A stretch of DNA of 64,000 nt from the NCBI GenBank assembly GCA_964518335.1, contig CAZFDT010000014.1, positions 1 through 64,000 on the forward strand, in the 5' to 3' direction. Source of the stretch: CAZFDT01 sp964518335. Lineage in GTDB: Bacteria; Planctomycetota; Phycisphaerae; Phycisphaerales; Phycisphaeraceae. The notes beneath the pieces are model-generated. The model saw nothing but the letters and a program-made list of their open reading frames with translations, searched no databases and had not been told where the DNA came from. Positions 61,373-64,000 of this stretch are shown in pieces (the stretch's first letter is position 1; every line of letters starts with the position of its first letter). The position numbers and the translations under genes are program-made.

Positions 61373-63750
61373 GAGCGTGGGCCTGGTGTGATTGGGGTTT
61401 GAACCGTGCCTTCGACGTCGAGCCGTATGTCGATGAGGCGCCAGATGGAGCCGGCCGAAACGTCGTCGTTGTCGTGTACGCGCAGGCCCACGATCAGGCC
61501 GCCGTCCGCATCGACGGGGCTCAGATCCGCGGCCTTCAGCGATACGCGTTGAGTGCCGGCAACGCCCTCGAGTCTTGCGACAGCGTCCATCTGCCTCCCC
61601 GTCACGCGCAGCACCTCCACGACGCGATCACGCGCCGACAACTGAATCGTCAGCGTGGCAGCCTCCGCAGTCATCGGCAGTACCTCGCGCGGCAGGCGAA
61701 AGCGAAACAGCAGCGTGTGCCCCTGCGCCGAGTCGATCCATTCGCGCGTGATGGCGCTGTAGAGCGTCGTCGTGCCCACACCGCCTTCGCCGCGAACCAC
61801 CGTGAACGGCACAAATGCCCCGGGCACCGCCACGCGCTGCCCCAGCGCCGCGGGCGTCCAAGTCGCCGGCATCGCCACCAGCGCCGAATGGTGCTGCGTC
61901 GCGGGGATCGACAGTTCCAGCCCCAGATCGAGCGACTTGGCCCATGTCAACAGCGTCGCGGTCGTCGGATAATTCGTGCGGTCCAGCAGCGCGCGGTACA
62001 TGTCCTGCCGCGCACGCTGCTGTTGGCCGAGGGTGGCGCCGGCGATGTACTCGCCGCGCTGCAGTTGATCCGAAGGCTGCACCACGAACGTGCCGTCGCC
62101 ATCCGGCCGCACCGCCATCGCCGCCACCGGCGTGGCCAGCACGAGGTCCTCGAACTGCTCGAAAGGCCCCGGGGTGATACGGCCTTGCACGCCGCGCGGC
62201 CCGAACGTCAACGTCACCCCGGCGTGTCGCTCCATCGGCAGCAAATGCCTCACCGCGGCGCTGCGCACCGCGCCGGAAGGCAGCTCCAGACCTTCCCAAC
62301 TCCAATGGTCCAGATCCGTCCAGACCATGCGCAGTTGCCGCCCCCCCTGCCCGGTCATGTCGGGCCAAAGCACGCCGCCCTTGTTACCGCTGAGCGGGCC
62401 GCGATCGGCTTCCGGGCTGTAGATGCTGATCGCCGCCTTGACCGCCGCCATGTCCTGGCCGGGAGCCACCTCCACCCACTGCGCGCTGGCCACCGTCAGC
62501 GGAACCGTGCGACGCTGGGCACGGCCCATGCCGATGAGCACCGCACCAAGCAGCACTGATCCGGCCACGGCGATCGCGCCGACGACTTCCAGCCTGTGCC
62601 GACGCGTCAGCCACAGGCCCGACACGATCACTGCCAAGGGCAGCAGCGCCAGCACCACGATCACCGGACCGCGGCCGAGGATCCGGTAGCCGATCTGGTC
62701 GCGCACGAACTCGCCGAAGCGACTGGCGTCGATCGGCACGTCGCCGGCGGCGCCGCCCCACGCCATGACCGCCAGTTCCGTCAGCGGCTCCGTCGCTTGC
62801 GGATCGCCCCCCTCTTTATCCGACGCCAGCCACCATGCGTGGGCGTCCAGCGTCGTGACCACGACCGCGCCCTTGCCGACGGCGAACGTCAACGACGCGG
62901 GCCAGCCCGCGGCCTCGTGCAGCACGCGCGCCCGCGGCGCTACCACACGAACCATGTCCCACGGGTCGTCGCGCTCGCGCTGCAGTAAGCTGCCCGATCC
63001 GCGCAGCGCCAGTTGCGTCATGGGCAGGCGATCGATCACGGCGATCGGCCAGTCGTTGCCTACCAGCCGAGGCCCCAGACCGGCAGGCACGCGATCGAGC
63101 ATGATCCACAACCGCCCGCCATCGCAGATCCACGATCGGATCGCGTGGGTCTGGGCGGGGGTCAGCTCCACGTCGCCGTGGGCGAAGACGAGGCAGGTGA
63201 TGGCGTCGTACACCGCGGGCAAGGCGGGCAACTGCGCCGGGCTCACGTAGGCCATACGCTTGGATGCCCCTGCCGCCAATCGCGCTGCGATGACCGCCGA
63301 AATGGCGTCATCGGCATCGGTGTCGGCGACCACCGCGGTGAGGCGATCGTCCATCTCCAGCCGAATGAGCCCATCCTCGCGGCCGCGCATCTGCTCGCCG
63401 CGCGACGTGTCAATCAACAGCGATGACAGGTCCACGGCACGGTCACTGCGCGGCGTCATGTGAAGGTACACCGGCTGCAGCACCTCGCGCACGCTTTGCG
63501 GCGGCACCCACGCACGGGTGACGAACTGGATGTTGTCGCCTTCCTTGAACTGCACCGACGAAAGCAACTCGACCGCCTCCGCCCCGTCGTTGCGGATGCG
63601 GCTGCGAACCAGACCCCACTCGCCCGGTTTGAGGAACCCCAGGCCCGCCGCACCGCCCGCCGAATCAAACGACGCCGTCGAGGCGGGCTGCCCCATGGCC
63701 GGCATCAACCAGAGACCCGTCACCACCGCCGCGATCAGCCACCGATACAT
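61369..63750 (-). CDS. Large GldG-like membrane protein of ABC operon
   Basis: The 793-aa protein has a signal peptide (about 1-21, PAMG), a beta-rich N-terminal region, a Rossmann-like middle (DAITCLVFAHGDVELTPAQ, DGGRLWIMLD) that resembles the unusual domain in GldG/DUF4350-type proteins, two adjacent membrane spans (about 365-387 and 395-415) and a long extracytoplasmic C-terminus. I cannot name the family with certainty. It is the first gene of the exporter operon; its stop overlaps the ATPase start. TATAGT at 63792-63797 (minus strand) may be the -10. The ATG at 63750 gives the signal sequence. Confidence 0.72.
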   Translation of the reverse strand: MYRWLIAAVVTGLWLMPAMGQPASTASFDSAGGAAGLGFLKPGEWGLVRSRIRNDGAEAVELLSSVQFKEGDNIQFVTRAWVPPQSVREVLQPVYLHMTPRSDRAVDLSSLLIDTSRGEQMRGREDGLIRLEMDDRLTAVVADTDADDAISAVIAARLAAGASKRMAYVSPAQLPALPAVYDAITCLVFAHGDVELTPAQTHAIRSWICDGGRLWIMLDRVPAGLGPRLVGNDWPIAVIDRLPMTQLALRGSGSLLQRERDDPWDMVRVVAPRARVLHEAAGWPASLTFAVGKGAVVVTTLDAHAWWLASDKEGGDPQATEPLTELAVMAWGGAAGDVPIDASRFGEFVRDQIGYRILGRGPVIVVLALLPLAVIVSGLWLTRRHRLEVVGAIAVAGSVLLGAVLIGMGRAQRRTVPLTVASAQWVEVAPGQDMAAVKAAISIYSPEADRGPLSGNKGGVLWPDMTGQGGRQLRMVWTDLDHWSWEGLELPSGAVRSAAVRHLLPMERHAGVTLTFGPRGVQGRITPGPFEQFEDLVLATPVAAMAVRPDGDGTFVVQPSDQLQRGEYIAGATLGQQQRARQDMYRALLDRTNYPTTATLLTWAKSLDLGLELSIPATQHHSALVAMPATWTPAALGQRVAVPGAFVPFTVVRGEGGVGTTTLYSAITREWIDSAQGHTLLFRFRLPREVLPMTAEAATLTIQLSARDRVVEVLRVTGRQMDAVARLEGVAGTQRVSLKAADLSPVDADGGLIVGLRVHDNDDVSAGSIWRLIDIRLDVEGTVQTPITPGPRS

Positions 63751-63885
63751 CACGAAGTGCTCCGGGCGTGCCACAACGAATGAGACGACACACTATACGC
63801 TCCCCCGCCCGCAACGCCAGCCGAGCGGGCGTATCACGCCAGGCAGCATCGTCCGCGGGAGGCGGCGGCCACGACCCTGCCTCAT

Positions 63886-64000
63886 TTACTGCGGCAAGAG
63901 GCGCGATATGTCGTGGTAGAGCGTCACCAGCATGATCGTGCCGATCAACGCCAGGCCTACCCAGTTGGCCGCCGCCAGCACCGTCGGATGCACGGGCGAG
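63886..64000 (-). CDS. C-terminal fragment, RseP-like site-2 protease (partial)
   Basis: Only the last 38 residues are inside the window. They form one hydrophobic span followed by LYHDISRLLPQ and a TAA stop. The pattern (ANWVGLALIGTIMLVTL then a polar D-I-x-R-L-L) is what I recall from the last membrane helix of RseP-type M50 metalloproteases, but too little is present to be sure. The remainder lies beyond the right edge. Confidence 0.45.
   Translation of the reverse strand, partial: SPVHPTVLAAANWVGLALIGTIMLVTLYHDISRLLPQ

Overview
The window is a GC-rich (roughly two thirds G+C by eye) bacterial chromosome segment, tightly packed with about 53 protein genes on both strands. The gene content points to the Planctomycetota, most likely a Phycisphaerae-type lineage: an AraC regulator next to a phytanoyl-CoA dioxygenase-like oxygenase, URO-D-like and Gfo/Idh/MocA proteins of the types expanded in that phylum, a TAT-exported intradiol dioxygenase, a GH10-fold secreted protein, a zinc-ribbon protein with a pilin-like DG tail, and Fkp-type fucose salvage. 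The phylum call is inference from families; there is no rRNA, tRNA, CRISPR array or insertion sequence in the window to confirm it.

Layout. 1-993: AT-richer left edge with one doubtful small ORF, then a non-coding island of degenerate heptanucleotide repeats. 994-6422: metF, diverging from a PhnD-type binding protein and a fused PhnC-PhnE ATPase/permease behind a Fur-like palindrome, then an AraC regulator and a PhyH oxygenase. 6428-13796: a c-di-GMP synthase with a receiver-like partner, a zinc-ribbon mini-protein, a GH10-fold protein that has lost both catalytic glutamates, a CtpA-type protease with tsaD, and a CHAD protein. 13806-21661: a double-thioredoxin protein diverging from RtcB, then a TetR regulator diverging from an RND efflux pair with two operators two helical turns apart. 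21678-33430: a URO-D-like protein, kbl-tdh (threonine to glycine plus acetyl-CoA), a cytosolic copper-storage protein, a ferredoxin-NADP reductase, ruvB, an intradiol dioxygenase, a small amber-interrupted ORF and lysA. 33526-36977: a NUDIX hydrolase diverging from an orphan HisKA_2 sensor kinase, then a cysteine desulfurase.

37093-47922 is the metabolic centrepiece: an SDR / Gfo-Idh-MocA / HpcH-aldolase operon, then a divergent pair of operons around a GntR regulator. One side carries a neutral-ceramidase-like amidohydrolase and an FGGY sugar kinase. The other carries GntR, a NagA-like deacetylase, a NagB-like isomerase/deaminase, a class III aminotransferase and a second Gfo/Idh/MocA dehydrogenase, nearly all with overlapping stops and starts. 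Together they look like a catabolic route for an unidentified N-acylated amino sugar or aminocyclitol; this is the best candidate for an undescribed system here.

48128-55877: a cytochrome-oxidase-assembly-like run (ABC-2 permease, SCO1, DUF420) followed by two membrane proteins overlapping a bifunctional fucokinase/GDP-fucose pyrophosphorylase. 55902-63750: a lipoprotein, then an ABC exporter operon (GldG-like membrane protein, ATPase, double-length permease, HEAT-repeat protein). The right edge holds the C-terminus of what looks like an RseP-type site-2 protease.

Recurring genome-level signals: tandem heptamer or other short repeats that have entered coding sequence in frame (tsaD, the URO-D-like gene, SCO1), a hairpin 16-mer present in two places, an over-represented decamer CCACTGCAGC, two long C tracts at regulatory genes, and -10-like hexamers very close to start codons.
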